Origin: Amphirosellinia nigrospora
Lineage: Eukaryota > Ascomycota > Sordariomycetes > Xylariales > Xylariaceae
NCBI GenBank assembly: GCA_004123355.1
Contig: SCHM01000003.1
Coordinates: forward strand, 8,141,058-8,205,057
Reading direction: 5' to 3'
DNA: 64,000 nucleotides
The notes under the pieces are model-generated. The model was given only the letters and a program-made list of their open reading frames with translations, had not been told where the DNA came from and did no database searches. Both the position numbers and the translations under genes were made by a program. This document shows, one piece after another, positions 1-11,815 of this stretch. Each line of letters opens with the position of its first letter. The first letter of the stretch is position 1.

Positions 1-2313
1 CGGCAGAGGCCTTCTCAGCAATCATTAGGATAGGAAGCGAGATGAAGGTACCCGGGATCTTGGGGAAGACTGAGGCGTCAACGACACGAAGGCCGGAAAC
101 ACCACGGACGCGGAAGTTACTATCGAGGACAGCCATGGGGTCGTTGTCGGCACCAATGGGGTTGGAGCACGAGGCGTGATGTCCCCAAGCTTCCTCGGTG
201 ATCCACTCATGGAGCTGGTCGTCAGTGGTGACGTTGGCAGGAGGCCACCACTGGACGGGTAGTCCATCGACATCAGGGGTGTTGGCGTAGAATGACTGAG
301 CCATGCGGATACCTTCGACGAGGGCGTTGGAGTCCTTGTCAGCCTCTTCCTTGGTCAAGCCTTCGTACAAGCTGTGGAAGGTGATTAGAGGGACGTCACG
401 AGGGTTGGCAGACTGTAGTTGAACCTGCAAATATCGGTATTAGCTTCTGTCTCGTTTTAGAAAAGGTAGGTCTTCCTTACAGTGCCGGCTCGGTTACGGG
501 TGTGAGCCTTGAGGATCAACCATGACCAGTAGTTCTTGAAGGTAGGGTAGCGGCGTTGGAAGAGTATCCGGGGTAAAATCCGTTAAAGGTACCGGGGAAT
601 CCACCGATCCACAGATCTTGCTCTCCATCCTCGGAGTAAGACGAGGTCCAGAAAGCGCCGAAGTAGTTACCGCTGGAAGCGTAGGGACCCTTGGCAGCAC
701 CCTTGTTGGCGGGGTCGACGTACTGAGTCCAGCACGGGTCATCTTGAGTACCGAGGAAAGTGCAGTCGATGATGCGGGTGAAGTTGGTAGGGAACTGGGC
801 GTTGACACTGACTTCCAGACGATCCTGAAGGTTAGTACCGACACCGGGGAGATCCTTTACAACAGGGATGCCGAACTTCTGGAGCCTTTTTCGAGGGTGT
901 TAGCGGGGTAGATCATTTTGTGATGGGGAGAAAATATTGGGACTCACTCTTCCTTGGCACCAATACCAGACAGCTTCAGAATTTGAGGGGAGTTGAAGGC
1001 GCCACCAGCAACAATGACTTCCTTAGTAGCCTTGACGGAGCCAGGCTTGCCACCATCGGTGGTGCTGGCACGAGGATCAGCTCGGTAAAGAGACTGGCCG
1101 TAAAGGTACTCGACACCGTTGGCCTTGGCTTGCCGTTGCAAGTCTGGTTGGCGAAAGTAACCTTGGTAACTAGCGTGTTCAGAGCGACGTCAAGACGGTA
1201 CTTCTTGGACCCATCGGCTTTGGTGGCCGTGGCAGTGTTGTACACGTAATCACGGGGAGATGAACGGCGGTAGTTAACGTTATCGATGGTCTCGGGCAGA
1301 CGGGCGAACATCTTGGCAGTGTCACGATCAGGAGCAGCCGAGTTGGCGTCGTGAGTGACAACATTGGCATAAGCGTCAGTAATCGGCTTGGTCATGTTCA
1401 AGGGCAACAACTCCGTGTACGGGTCGATACCAGCCTTAACAGCAGCGGCGATGGTCTGGTTGAGAGCCAAAGCAAGAGCGTCAACGGCATGAGCGTCGAC
1501 TCCGAAGCCCCTGGCGGCACCAATGATGGAAGACATCAGCTTGATATCTTGCGCAGCAATGCCCTCAGGGTTGATGTTAAGGTTAACATAGCCGGAGTGT
1601 CCGTGTGTCTTGTCGTTGGGCAGGTACTGGGCATTCTCGAGCTTCTCGTAGTATTGACGCATGTTGGAAGCTCCAAGAGGAATCGCCGTGATGTTGGCAA
1701 TAGCCCAAATCGTTCTTGGTAGGAAGCAGGCCAACGAGAGCATTGTGCTCTGTGCAGCCACCCAAGCCACCGTATCGAGGGTAGAAGTTTCCGAGGACAG
1801 TGGAGCCCTCAGGGGGACTTTGGCCACTGTAGTACTCGCCATCGGGTGTCAAGTACGAGAGCTTGCGGTCCTTCAAGGCCTGGGCCTCATCGGCGTAATG
1901 GTGGGTGAAGAAACCCCAAGTAACCTCGTTCCTTTCGGAGGCCGGGTTGGCCAAGGCAGGGGAATCGACCTGTCGCAGGTTGCCGTAGTCACCACCGGCA
2001 TCGATCAGCAGAACACTGTGGCCGGCGCGGGCCAGGTTAGCGGCCACCGGCGATCCACCGGCACCTGAACCGACAACGATGTACTCATATTCCTTCGCCG
2101 TAGGTTCGTGTGCGGAGAGTGTGGCGCCAGTCTGGGGAATTGAAGCTGCTCTTCAACCCGAGCAATGAGAACGTCGGGGCCGTTGGGAGCCAAGTCACTT
2201 TAAGGATTTGTTAGCTTTTCAAGGCGGCAAACTTTGGTACCCTTCGGAACTTACCTGGCTTGAGTGAACGGCGCGAGCGCGCTGAGCAGCGCGAGGTACG
2301 AAAAGGACTTCAT
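1..2313 (-). CDS. secreted GMC-family FAD oxidoreductase, 3' end outside window
   Basis: Flavin-dependent alcohol/choline-dehydrogenase-like oxidoreductase, probably secreted. Exon 1 (2313-2255) encodes a short hydrophobic signal peptide beginning MKSFSYLALLSALAPFTQA; a GT-AG intron separates it from exon 2 at 2197. The FAD-binding dinucleotide fold reads YIVVGSGAGGSPVAANLARA, followed by GGCTEHNAL; the second GMC signature GGAFNSPQILKLSGIG lies near 960-1010. Further introns lie near 895-955 and 430-480. The C-terminal domain contains EEAWGHHASCSNPIGADNDP with the expected catalytic His region, and the protein runs off the left edge only a few residues from its usual end. The frame is interrupted near 2135, 1700, 1130 and 560; several of these sit in short homopolymers. 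The substrate cannot be told from sequence (aryl-alcohol, glucose and choline members share these motifs). Confidence 0.88.
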
Positions 2314-2480
2314 TGCTGCAGTAATTTATTTAATCGAAGAGAAAGGGAGATAAATGAAGGTAGAACGAGTATGCCAATGGCAACTCTAGGCCAGGGAAAA
2401 GAAGAAAGGAAGGGAGAAGCAGAAGAGAGCGTGGCTACCAATAGTAGTGATGTGATACCAAGGAGGGATGGCCAGTGATT

Positions 2481-2487
2481 CTTATAT
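2481..2487 (-). promoter_or_regulatory. TATA-like box upstream of the GMC oxidoreductase
   Basis: On the minus strand the sequence reads CATATAAG about 170 bp upstream of the ATG at 2313, followed downstream by a purine/pyrimidine-skewed 5' leader. Position is plausible for a fungal core promoter; no experimental support. Confidence 0.35.
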
Positions 2488-4219
2488 GAGCTTCATCGTG
2501 GTCGCCTTGGTGGCTGTAGGAACAGTAGAGCAATGCTTGAAAACATGATCGGCTCGGTAAACGCCGATTTCTGGCGTTGGTTTCTATTCTTAGCTACCCT
2601 GGCTGATACTGGTAATGTGGCTAGGGTGAACAACAAGCCGCAAAAGGGGAGGGAGTGAAGATTGGGCCAGTAGTAATCGGACTTATCGCCCCAGGAGCAG
2701 GGCCAGGAAGAAGAACTTTCGGTGCCCTACTACCGAAATTAGGATGCTTACACTACTTCATACAGAGGAAGCTTATTTTGACGTGGACTTACTACGGTCT
2801 TACTAAAGTAGTGGCTCTTAACACCTTACAGCGCTGCATCACCTCGATAGATCTAGCGAAACTAGCACAGGCCACAAGCGAGCAGATCGATTTCTTACTA
2901 TCGGCAGAAGGGTGTCACCCATACACACTTTCCCGTTTGAGGTGCTGGAAACTGCAGGATGGCTGAGCTGAGATGGTCTTCGCGACCTTGTGGATATAAC
3001 GCGGTCGGGCTGGCGTTGCTGGTTACGCCTCAACATGCCCCATGCTGTCGGGATAAGCTTAATTTCATGCGGCCGACCTGCGAGGCGTTTCTAATTATTA
3101 CTGTACCTGCGAGGCCTAACCACCATTAAGGGTTAGCAGTGGATCAGCTCGGGTCATCCGGGGGGAAAACGAGGGAATATTATCTCCGCGGCGCCCACAC
3201 TAGCGTGTGACTATGAATCCTTCATCACCCGAACTTGCGAACTTGAACCTTTTGAGCGTAGGTATGGAAATAAGTCGAGATCGCGTTCTCGTCTCCCGTC
3301 GAATTCGTACTGGGCGCCAAGAGCCAAGAGGTTCCAAGAGATCCCCCATACGCCAAGATTGCTTGATTGAAGTGCAGAATGAAGCAATTGGCTAGGCAGA
3401 TGATGTAACGTACCTGGGTTGGTTGCCGACCGAGGACCGAGTGTGACAGATTACGTCATCGAATAAGACCCGGGATCATATATATTCCAAGGTCCGACAG
3501 GCCAATCACCGTTCTTTGCGTGGCACTCCTGGCACTCCTGGCACTTCTGGCACCCCAGAATCTCTTGGCGGCCCGACGCCGCTCTTGTGCCTGTCTGTGT
3601 GGAGGGATGTCTATGACCAGCCTAGGCAAATCAACACTGCCTAACCTGACTTAGATGCATACACAGGCTGCACAGGTACTGTCGCGTGTAAGATCAGCTC
3701 CCAGACATCTCGCATCTTCGCCTCGCATCTTCGCCTCGCACTCCCCGTCAGGGTTACTGTTGCTGACCCACTTAGCCCTGATTACAGCTCCAGCAGGCTG
3801 TGTAGCCCCCTTCAGACCCTTGTTAGTTAGTTCCACACTTCCACACTCCCATCCACACGCTTTGCACCTGTTCGCTGGCTTTTTTCCGCTTTTTTCTCGC
3901 CTACGGTAGTTACCCTGGCACTTTTATGCTTAAATAATAGCGTATTCATCATTGATAATTATATTTTCGAGTTTCGTGGGGTTAAGGTTATGTAAAGGTC
4001 CCATTCTGCAGGGATGTGCATGATATACTCTCTGTAGTTCTATGCAGAAGTCTAGTTGCGCTACTGACATTAGCTGCCAGCCCGGTGCAGGACCCGGTGC
4101 TGCGCTTCCCATGTGCTACTGCATGAATCCCACGTGTATGGAGAAAGCTATATGCAAGGATATCGCTGTTTGAGGGTGTCGTATTCCACCAATCCATGAA
4201 CTTGAAAACCTATGCCCAT
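2488..4219. other. intergenic, no gene seen
   Basis: Spacer between the promoter of the GMC gene and the 3' end of the sugar transporter. It carries a short imperfect 10-bp tandem repeat (TGGCACTCC-type units, about 3523-3556) and a duplicated CTTCGCCTCGCA segment near 3717-3740. ORFs here are short, lack homology I recognise and have no splice-supported continuation. Confidence 0.5.
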
Positions 4220-6619
4220 CTATCCCTTACGTGATGTGATGGCAAAAGAATCAGAAATAAGAAGTATCTCCGCTCTTCTAACGATGTTCTGCATGGGAAA
4301 TGGAAGCTTTTGCATCTGACACCTCCCTTCTACAGCATAGTCGTGTTCGTTAGCCCCGACGACGCGGTCGCCAAACGCAGCTGCAACCTCCTCAAGGCTC
4401 TTCTGCTTAGTCTCGCTGTGAGCAATCAGCACTCAGCACATAGCACATACCCCGGAAATCGGTCAAAAATAAAACAAGGTGCTTACGGAAAATAAAAATA
4501 GACCAGGATGAGATAGATCACGCAGATACCACTGAAAACGTAATAGTAGTTTTCTCCAATATTCGCGAACGCAGTCGGACCCGCCTCGGTAACTAAATAG
4601 TATCGTTATCGCCGAAAAAAATTTAAGGGTTAAAATTGGTAATCATACATGCTACATTGATTGTGTAGTGAGCTACAGCAGATACGCCGACTATTTTACT
4701 TCGGATGAAGAAAGGTATGATCTCGGAACCATATAACCAAGTAACTGAGTTGATAAGTCCATCTAAGTAGAGAATTAGCTATATATATAAGACGAACACT
4801 GAAGAGAAGTACTAGACATACAGTAACATATCGCAAATATGTAGATCCCTAATATAGCGAAGCCTTTGCCGACACGGTTGTCTGTATGCTGAAACTCTCT
4901 CTGGAGGACAGCGGAGTATATTTCGGTGATAACCACACAAGCGAGGCCGGCGAGAAGCATGCTAGATGGATGTGAGCTCGACCTATTCGCCACCATAATG
5001 ATTCATGATCGCGGCTTACTTCCGTCGGCCCCATCTATCCGGCAGAATAAGGACTGTGGCACATGGAGTTGGTCATCGATTTAGAGTGTGATGTGCGGGC
5101 AGGTTGCGGGGGCTTCCGCATGTTCTAGGCACTCTCTTGTCCCAAAAAGGAATCCCATGATCTTCACGTGGCGAAAACAACGAGAAGATGGTTCTGAGAA
5201 CTACTCACCAGAAACCACATTGGCAACAAAGGCACATGTTCCCCAAATCGCAGCTAGGGCTAGGATCGTCTTCGCGTCTATACCTAGGGATCTGTACAAA
5301 CTCGCTATTGCTGGTTAAAGAATTTAGATCTTCCGAATTAGTTAGTTGTCTACTTACTTTGGTAGTACTGTTGGAATAGTATTAGTGTTGTGATTCTGTT
5401 TGTCTGAGTAGTCGCTTACCTGTATGACATTGACACCGGTCACACTCGTCAAAATCTGTACTGCAATACAACTGTATATCCATAAGCATTACTGTTTTGG
5501 CTACGTGCAACGTACACTCACACTAATACCCGATGGCAGTAGACCCTGAGGATCTCGCGATACCCTGAAAGCGCTCGGGTTTTCTCGTACTCGATCTGTG
5601 CCTTCATGAGGGTAAACTCTTCATGAGCCTCGTGAGGAGGGATGTCGTGTCTGATCTTTGCGAACTCTCTCCGGGCTTCCTCTATGCAGCCCTTCTGAAT
5701 GAGTTCACGAGGACTCTTTGGCATATATGTAGCCAGACAAACGAAGAGGATGATGCCCCAAGGAGCTTGGATTCCAAGTGGCACTCGCCATTGAGAAGTC
5801 CCGTATGGGGCGTAACTGCCAGCGAATCCGACCCAATTAGCTGTCATTGTTCCGGCAGACAATCCCACGCCGGAAAGACCTCCTATCAGCCCACGGGTCT
5901 TGGGGGCGCTGATTTCCGAGAGATATATAGGAACTGTAGCACTTAACGCTCTGTACATTTAAAAATGAATTAATAGTGTTCTCGATTATTATGATATGAG
6001 TTTCTATGATGTGAATGTCACTTACCCAACTGCTATACCTGCAAATACACGGCCAGCAAGAAGCATTCCAATGTTCATCGATGCTGTTTGGACGATCACG
6101 CCAACGGTCACCAGGACACAAGCCGACTGCATGAACAGAGTCCTTCCAAGCCTGTCTGCGATTAAAATCTGTAGCAGGGAGCCCACTGCTTCTCCCGCAA
6201 TATATACAGCCACAACCTATGTGCCATTAGTTCCGAGAGGAAAGCGGCGCGGAGATGGGATGGACTTACTGCGCCTATGATGGCTGTTGACGGATTGTCC
6301 ATGTAGTCAACCCAACTTTGGTGGGCAATCGCTAGGGCTTCACATTAACTTCAAGAGCGGACATGACGAAACCATGAAACTGACTTGTCGTGATGATGCC
6401 AGTATCAAAGCCCTAGAACTCGATCAATATCAGAAGCCATGTTTTACAATGGGAGCAACTTAAACTTGCATATAGATACGTGCCGAGCGAAGCGGAAAGG
6501 GCAATGCCCACGTTATACCAGCTGGCTCCCATGTTGCGCATGAATATTGAGTATGTATCTGGTGTAGAAAGCTTCCGGCACTGGGGGTTTTCGGGTCGAA
6601 AATCGGACGGCATTTTCAT
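4220..6619 (-). CDS. MFS sugar transporter (sugar porter family), about 11 exons
   Basis: Plasma-membrane hexose/sugar uptake protein of the 12-TM sugar porter family. Splicing all exons gives an uninterrupted protein: TYLYGFDTGIIT and IAHQSW at TM1, ADRLGRTLF (D-R-x-G-R loop motif), AGRVFAGIAVG, PIYLSEISAPKTRG, the PKSPRELI motif of the central loop, QILTSVTGVNVIQYYQ, DRWGRR in the second half, and the C-terminal signature LYGSEIIPFFIRSK followed by FPETKQKSLEEVAAAFGD. Exon ends include 6619-6470, 6412-6385, 6331-6270, 6216-6026 and 5950-5522. The first intron (6469-6413) starts with GC (GCAAGT) rather than GT; using it restores the family sequence exactly. No frame break was found, unlike its neighbours. 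A glucose sensor or transporter of narrower specificity is possible. Confidence 0.9.
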
Positions 6620-8775
6620 GCCCCGGATAATACCCCGGATATAGACCTATGTACGGACCCGGGTACAGCCTCACCGGGTACGTGCCGGCCAAGACATGAG
6701 GGGAAAGCTCTATCTAGCCTGTATTCCGCGAGTTGGGGTTTACGTGAAATTAGTAACTGATCATCATATCTTGTACGTAGCATCGTCAACTGCGACCGGA
6801 GCCGTTGTACTACAACCCCCCATACCTGGTTTCACACCTTTGGACACATTATTAAATCTAGAAACACTCAAGTGACGCAATATGTTTCAATAATTACCGA
6901 TAGAATTTGAGAGAATGTGTGATAAGGGCTTGTGCTCAAGTGCTTGGAACCTGGTATTCTACTCAGCTAATAATTTCTTTGGGATCTATAGAGTCTCTGG
7001 TTTCCTATTTCTGTATTGTTTATAGACAGGACTCAAGACCTCCAGAGCCAGCGCTATGCTACTCGAGAGGGGGTTATATTAAACGAGGCTATATTGACCA
7101 ATACTCCTCCTATCTCTCTCCAGATGTCTCAGCCTCCAAAGAGGGGGTCGGCGGAATCGGCCATCTAGGACTCTGTATGTGGCGCGTGATCCTGTGGCTA
7201 GTGGCTATGTGGCTTGTGCGACAGAATCTCAAGGCCACCACGTTACCTCACATGTCGTGCTCTGGAGGCGGTGGTGGAAATTTCCTATCCATGTTCCTGT
7301 TACAGATGTAAATCTTCAGTGTCACGATGATCAGAACCAAGACGTCAAATGTCTGCAACGCAAGTTGCACCAACGGCTTCGTGGTATTCACAAGACTATT
7401 CATCAGCATCGAACTAACCCAACACTACTTTATTTGTTATGGCTGCTGTTCGAGATTTCAACAACAGATTATAAAATTCGAGCTGTCGCATCGCTCTGTT
7501 GATTGTTGATTCTATGACGGGTTGATCTAATGAACTAACTATAAATAGCTTAAATCTCTCTTTACGAATAAAGCTAGCGTCATCTTTAGCGTGCCCAAGG
7601 GTTTTTTTTCTGTAGCTTACGTACTGTATTAGAAGAGCTTGTTAGTATATGACTGCAGTGGCTGTGGTAGAGTGGCTTGGTAGGTAGCAAGGTGGCGAAC
7701 CAGCTAGCAGCTTACCTTATATCGTACCCGGATCAGCACCCGGATAGGGTGTTTTTCCCCGAGGTTATTGGACTATCGTTCATTTGCGGTAGAAGAACCT
7801 CAGCTCCTTAACGAAAGAAAAAAAAGTGGAATGGCGGGCACATAAATAGTTTTTATTGTTATCCTTTTAAATGCTTTTTTGGCTCTTGCGGGGCCCCTGA
7901 AGAATGGAAGCAGCCCCGTTATTCCGCTTTTGGAACGAGCTCGTTCGATTGGGCATAGTCACAAATTATAAAGTGGTGCTGAATGCCACAAGATGCGGGA
8001 CTTGACTTCTTCTTTGGCTAAGGTTTGTTGCGTCCTATATGTATGACAATAGAACTAATAGAGCTTGAGTCTGGATGAGATGCTGAGATACGAAGGACTT
8101 GGCTTATGTAGGTAGGCACAAGTGTTTCGTACGAATGTCGTGCTGTCACTTACTCAATAAAAACAACAACAACAAAACAAAACCGATGTATGAGCTTCGA
8201 TCAATGTCCCATTTCAAACTTCGGTTTATCGGGAATTGTCCAATGAGGCACTATTGGAGAGTGGTACTATGCACTATAAGACGCCACAATTGTAACACAG
8301 TACCGCCTAACATCGTGAGATCGGAATACCCATGTGCTACAGCCTGTACTTTCTTTTTTTGAATGACACCGGCGTCACCTGCATCGTCGATCTTTATCCC
8401 GAATCCACTGAGCTATTGATGTCTAATAGCAGTACGACATCAATTGTCGAAATCATAGGTTAGCAACAGTTGGCACTCATTCTGGATTCATCATGAGCTG
8501 TATCCTTACGCGGCCAGTGGCTTGCGGAAGGCGGCATGTAGATGGCCGTTCACTCTCTGCGAAATTGCCTCTAACCTATATTTCATCTTATGGGCGTCAA
8601 TGCTTGTTCCTATCTTGCCGATAATTCCGTGTGAAAGTCTGCGGCACCGAGTTCGGAACAGACAGTATATATACATCTGCAAGCCTCTTTATGCTACTCA
8701 CTCAAGGCAGCTCATATACCAAATCAACATAACGACTATCTTGCTAAGGTTATATTGCCCCAAGTCTATCTTCAA
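6620..8775. other. AT-rich intergenic region with a diverged repeat
   Basis: No convincing gene in 2.1 kb. It contains one copy of a repeat shared with 13551-13890 (listed separately). The longer ORFs at 6907-7509 and 8099-8881 fall over low-complexity or repeat DNA, are not supported by homologs I recognise, and partly use non-ATG starts. Confidence 0.5.
6921..7285 (+). repeat. diverged dispersed repeat, copy A
   Basis: Aligns with 13551-13890. The first 35 bases match at nearly every position (shared core CTTGTG-TCAAGTGCTTGGAA-CTGG), then blocks around TTTATAGACA, a G-rich AGAGG segment, AATCGGC-CT-GGACT and GGCTATGT recur in the same order. Divergence and many length differences suggest an old non-coding element. 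Family not identified; an RNA-polymerase-III-derived SINE or a MITE are both possible. Confidence 0.45.
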
Positions 8776-10158
8776 ATGGTGGCTCGTCCCAAAATCGTAT
8801 ATTGGCAAGGCCAAATCAACCGTATCGGAGGCTGGTTACCCAGCGACCCTAGGGTTCATATTGAATGGAGTCGAAAATTAATCGCAGAGGTGAATGAGAG
8901 GCGCCGACTCCGTGGAGCGCTATGTGTTAATGAGCGGGCCAAGTCAATCCAGGACTTCGACCGGTGGTCAAAAGCAGCGCAATGGTTTGATGCTGGCCGC
9001 CGCGATGCTCGACGAGGTTCCTAAGAAAGAACCATATTTATACGACCCAGCAGGAACAGCGACGGTCCGAGACTATGAAGAACTTCTTGACGCATTCGAT
9101 CTCATTCTGAAAACGAAGGCGCCGCAGTGGAGCATGCCCGAATATAACAACGACTCGATCGGGTGCCCTTTCTTCGCTATTCTTGACTGGCCTATGGCAA
9201 CTCCGAGTGGTATGCCTTTTTTCTTGAGCCTCAAATAAATGCGAAGCTCAAAGGTATCCTCAATGAATGGAGAAAGGATAACCTTTCAACGGCAAAGTCT
9301 CTATATGTTATTACTACGGGGAGTAAGGGTGCTGAGCGAGCAAGCGTGAAGACTATTGAGGATGAAACCAATTTCGAGGGTCAAAATCTGAAGTTCACCG
9401 AGCTCTTCAAATGCGACCCTGTCAACGACCCAATACACTGGGGCTTCAGATCATGGGATGCCTTTTTCCTCCGAAGATTCAAGGATATCGACACTATAGA
9501 CCAGTCCATTTCCCGACCGACCCGAAATGGATTGCGAACTCTTGCGAATCGAACCATTTTGTCGCCAAACAAGAGTAAAGGAGTATGACAGTTTTGGATG
9601 AAGGGCAGGTATTCGGTAGCGGAGATGCTGAGCTGTGAATCTCGGTACACTAATAAATTCGTCGGCGGATCTGTATATCAAGCCTTTCTGAGCGCGACGT
9701 CATACCATCGCTGGCACTCGCCGGTTAAGGGAGATATCATACACGCTACGGTCATTGATGGTACATATTTCTCAGAGCCGACGATCACCAGCTTCAGTAA
9801 TCCGGATGGCCCCGACACAGCTGCTCCAGATCTGTCACAGAGTTATATTTGTCACGTCGCAACGCGCGCCGTATTCATTATTGACACAAAGGACCCGGTC
9901 ATTGGTTTGGTGGCAGCCGTGTATGTAGGGATGGTGGATGTGTCGACTTGCGAGATTAGCGAGAAGTTTCGAAGAGGACTTCCGGCGCCAGTCGAAAAGG
10001 GAGAGGAGATTGGGATGTTCCACCATGGCGGCTCAACGCACTGCCTCCTCTTCGAGAAGAAAGTGAAGTTGGCCTGGGTTGGCGAATCGAGCCCCGAGAT
10101 TGCCACGAGGAACATTCCGGTCCGATCTGCGCTGGCTTATGCCTATGCGTCGGTCTAG
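8776..10158 (+). pseudogene. PSD/PsiD-like amino-acid decarboxylase, frame interrupted
   Basis: Member of the phosphatidylserine-decarboxylase-fold family that includes fungal tryptophan decarboxylase PsiD. Visible family blocks in order: RIGGWLPSDPRVHIEW (N-terminal domain), AAAMLDEVPKKEPYLYDP, GCPFFAILDWPMATPSG, NDPIHWGFRSWDAFFLRRF, SATSYHRWHSPVKGDI (the YHRxHxP block of PSD enzymes), IGLVAAVYVGMVDVSTCE and GMFHHGGSTHCLLFEKK. The GGST motif is the self-cleavage site that makes the pyruvoyl cofactor from the serine. The lack of an N-terminal mitochondrial targeting sequence and the short hydrophilic start (MVARPKIVYW) favour a soluble PsiD-like enzyme over a membrane PSD. About five or six frame discontinuities between 8900 and 9620 split the blocks over several frames; at least two (near 9580 and 9592) are explained by one missing base each. 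The substrate is unknown. Confidence 0.8.
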
Positions 10159-10368
10159 TCGGCAAGCAATAGGAGGGAACGTTGACCGGTATTACGCACT
10201 TATGCAACATTCTACGACATAGTAGCAAGCAAGCGTGATCCTGATAAACTCAAAATCCGAATAGTTCAATACTCCTGGCATATCTGTGCATTGTGCTACT
10301 CGAGTGTATTTTGTCCGCACCTTTGGGTAATCTCGAGATAGATAAAGTGACACAAGCAATTTTCCCGT

Positions 10369-11815
10369 TTAGATAACCACCCCGTGACCTCAAACGTCTG
10401 TACTTGGTTTTTTGCAAATTGCGACCAAAACTTCGATCCGCTTAGTGTTGTATCCTTGTAAGTAGCATATTTCTCTCCTGAACCTATTTGAGTGCTCCAA
10501 CGCTGAATCGTTGCGCCGTTCTGACCTGGGGTGCTGAACTTAGACAAGTCAAAATTCAAGTATTGTGCGTCACCCCAATTCACAGCAACAATCACCAACT
10601 TCTTTGCCGTAGCATCATAAGCGGCAACTGCATAGTCGCAACCTGAATCTAGTATGCGCATTCCCGGTCGAATATGTCGCGTGAGTTGGGCTAGAACATA
10701 GTATTTCTGAGTTGGTCCGCTGAGCGAAAGAGCCGTATTATCGCCGGTGATGAGCCCCAACCGCCGCCGTCGATTATTTGCCAATAGACCCAAGCGGTAG
10801 GATGCAGCCATCGAAAGTCGAGAATCACGTTACTAATAAGTTGTGATCCTGTCGCATCGGATTCACCGTATTCGCTATTCCACAGCTTCTTGCCTGAACT
10901 TGTAGCTTGCTGGTAAAGCCCCGTTCGATCTCCGTTGCCGTACTGATATCCGTGCACGTTGATTTGCCCAACGGTGGCCTTTGCTGTCGAGTTCAGACCT
11001 TTCCAAGTCGAAACAGCGGCATCATAGGTATTTTCATCTGACGCAGAGATGGTGGTTGAGCTGAATCCCCGGCTGTTGAGTTCGGATCTTAGGTACGGCA
11101 GCACATCTTGTTGCGTTGCAACACCAAAATGGCAGCCTTCCTGTGTTCCCGTTTTTCCATTCCACCAATTTGCGGATGGTTCATTGAAAGGTTCAACAGA
11201 ATTAAATGTGACCCCCAGTTATTCTTGGAGTACTGCGCGATGTTGGCAAGGTACACAGCGAACTGCTGATGATTCCAAGTCTGCAAATTGTCCGACGAGC
11301 CATCGTCTGATCCTGAGGGATTGTGATTGCTCAACATCCACCACATAGGCGAGTTGCTAAATAGCTCGAAAAGGTTCGCCCCGACTCTTTGCCTTTTGCA
11401 TCATCGAACGTTGTTTGCTGTCCACCGACCATTTCCAACTGGCGGAGGCCGGGTCAGTATTCGTCCAATCAATCCAGTACCCGTCGATGAGACGAGATGG
11501 ATTGATCTTCGGGGACTTGACGATGCTCTCACCGTCGACGGAATTAGAACTGGTAGCTCCCGCATTGTATCGCACAATGTTCATCCCGAGTCCAGGCAAA
11601 GTTACCCCGTTGAATGAAACCTGTCCCAGCGAGAAGACTACGTCTGCAAGATCGTCACGATCGCCAAATGCAGCAGCCCACCACGCCAGGGACGTCCCCC
11701 AACCCTCCCACGTTCCATAGTTGGATGACGCTTCAATTGTTGTGGTAACATCAGCTAAGACGGCGTTGAAGCTGAATATGGTATGAGTTAAGATGAAAAA
11801 GATCGGAACCTTCAT
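10369..11815 (-). pseudogene. secreted endo-beta-1,6-galactanase, GH30, frame interrupted
   Basis: Glycoside hydrolase family 30 enzyme of the fungal endo-beta-1,6-galactanase type, which attacks side chains of arabinogalactan proteins in plant cell walls. The start MKVPIFFILTHTIFSFNAVLA is a signal peptide. Next come GTWEGWGTSLAWWA, GMNIVRYNAG, WMLSNHNPSGSDDG, NSVEPFNEPSANWW (acid/base Glu in the NEP), NVHGYQYG and LWNSEYGESDATG (nucleophile Glu), then the C-terminal beta-domain ending in FEVTG. Four discontinuities (about 11360, 11215, 10755, 10380) shift the frame. Three lie in runs of C on the plus strand and each fits one missing base; the first fits two. With those five bases the interval 11815-10369 is a whole number of codons and ends at TAA. 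Catalytic residues are all present. Confidence 0.85.

Noticed and set aside
618-2068. Plus-strand ORFs opposite the GMC oxidoreductase (97-135 codons)
   Set aside because: Shadows of a GC-rich, codon-biased gene on the other strand; no domains, and the antisense frame has clear FAD and GMC motifs.
3521-3556. Short TGGCACTCC tandem array as a CRISPR-like or regulatory array
   Set aside because: Only about three or four imperfect 10-bp copies without spacers; a simple microduplication in a eukaryote.
8776-11815. Decarboxylase plus GH30 as a biosynthetic gene cluster
   Set aside because: The two genes have unrelated roles and there are no tailoring enzymes, regulator or backbone synthase alongside.
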